Assembly: GCA_003168295.1 (NCBI GenBank)
Contig: PMST01000413.1
Coordinates: 5,583-10,745 of the forward strand
Length of the DNA: 5,163 bases
Reading direction: 5' to 3'
Origin: Actinomycetota bacterium
GTDB lineage: Bacteria; Actinomycetota; Actinomycetes; Streptosporangiales; Streptosporangiaceae
In this document: piece after piece, positions 5,010-5,163 of the stretch
Position numbering within the stretch: the first letter of the stretch is position 1
How the letters are laid out: each line of letters begins with the position of its first letter
Notes under the pieces: model-generated
What the model was told of the DNA's origin: nothing
Seen by the model: the letters and a program-made list of their open reading frames with translations, nothing else
Database searches by the model: none
Made by a program: the position numbers and the translations under genes

Positions 5010-5163
5010 CTAGCCGGTGATCTTGTACTCCTCGAGCAGCCGGCGTCCCACGATCATCTTCTGTATCTCGGCGGTGCCTTCGCCGATGAGCAGCATCGGC
5101 GCTTCCCGGTACAGGCGCTCGATCTCGTATTCCTTGGAGAAGCCGTACTCGGACGCGAGGTAC
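5010..5163 (-). CDS. Acyl-CoA dehydrogenase, C-terminal end (5' part outside window)
   Basis: Read on the minus strand from 5162 to a TAG at 5012-5010, the frame gives 50 residues, starting YLASEYGFSKEYEIERLYRE and ending LLEEYKITG. This is the last helix region of the acyl-CoA dehydrogenase family: flavoproteins that oxidise acyl-CoA at the alpha-beta bond and pass electrons to electron-transfer flavoprotein in beta-oxidation or branched-chain amino acid breakdown. The signature LLIGEGTAEIQKMIVGRRLL (fragment residues 24-43) includes the Glu of EGT (residue 28), the catalytic base position in short- and medium-chain members. Substrate class cannot be told from this tail. It is convergent with the acetyltransferase gene, 37 bases away, so it belongs to a separate transcript. 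Confidence 0.92.
   Translation of the reverse strand, partial: YLASEYGFSKEYEIERLYREAPMLLIGEGTAEIQKMIVGRRLLEEYKITG

Noticed and set aside
4198..5013. A 271-codon plus-strand frame at the 3' end of the large gene
   Set aside because: It is an alternate frame of the ATP-grasp-like region. The translation is Arg/Pro/Gly-rich without recognisable motifs, while the overlapping frame has clear domain motifs.

Overview
The base composition is very GC-rich, with strong G/C bias at third codon positions. The genes look like those of a high-GC actinomycete: a class I-like PHA synthase, tandem GAF-ANTAR regulators and an acetyltransferase of the Streptomyces PatA layout. I cannot name the genus from the sequence alone. 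The window holds two complete regulators, one complete large enzyme and two gene ends cut by the window edges. I see no tRNA or rRNA genes, CRISPR arrays, transposases or attachment sites.

Layout: (1) Bases 1-549 (+) are the last 182 codons of a poly(3-hydroxyalkanoate) synthase (PhaC-like), with the catalytic Asp and His in place. (2) Bases 550-657 are a short gap with a GC hairpin and an AAGGAG ribosome binding site. (3) Bases 658-1410 (+) encode a GAF-ANTAR protein whose ANTAR domain is divergent. (4) Bases 1411-1534 are a structure-rich spacer with three consecutive potential RNA hairpins, a 31-codon reading frame coupled to the previous stop, and a triple GAGAT repeat running into the next start codon. 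(5) Bases 1535-2272 (+) encode a second GAF-ANTAR protein with a near-consensus ANTAR domain. (6) Bases 2294-4972 (+) encode an 892-residue fusion of an N-terminal GNAT acetyltransferase to an NDP-forming acyl-CoA synthetase-like region, as in PatA-type protein lysine acetyltransferases. (7) After a 37-base convergent gap, bases 5010-5163 (-) are the C-terminal 50 codons of an acyl-CoA dehydrogenase.

Working together (inference): the flanking genes all handle acyl-CoA. PHA synthase polymerises hydroxyacyl-CoA, acyl-CoA dehydrogenase oxidises acyl-CoA, and PatA-type enzymes adjust acyl-CoA synthetases by lysine acetylation. The two ANTAR proteins between them are probably RNA-binding regulators of transcription termination or translation, with GAF domains for sensing. 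The second ANTAR gene and the acetyltransferase gene are 21 bases apart with a strong ribosome binding site, so they are probably cotranscribed. The most interesting part is the spacer between the two ANTAR genes. It could be an RNA target or attenuator for these proteins, but its loops do not match the classical ANTAR hexaloop rule, so this is a hypothesis.
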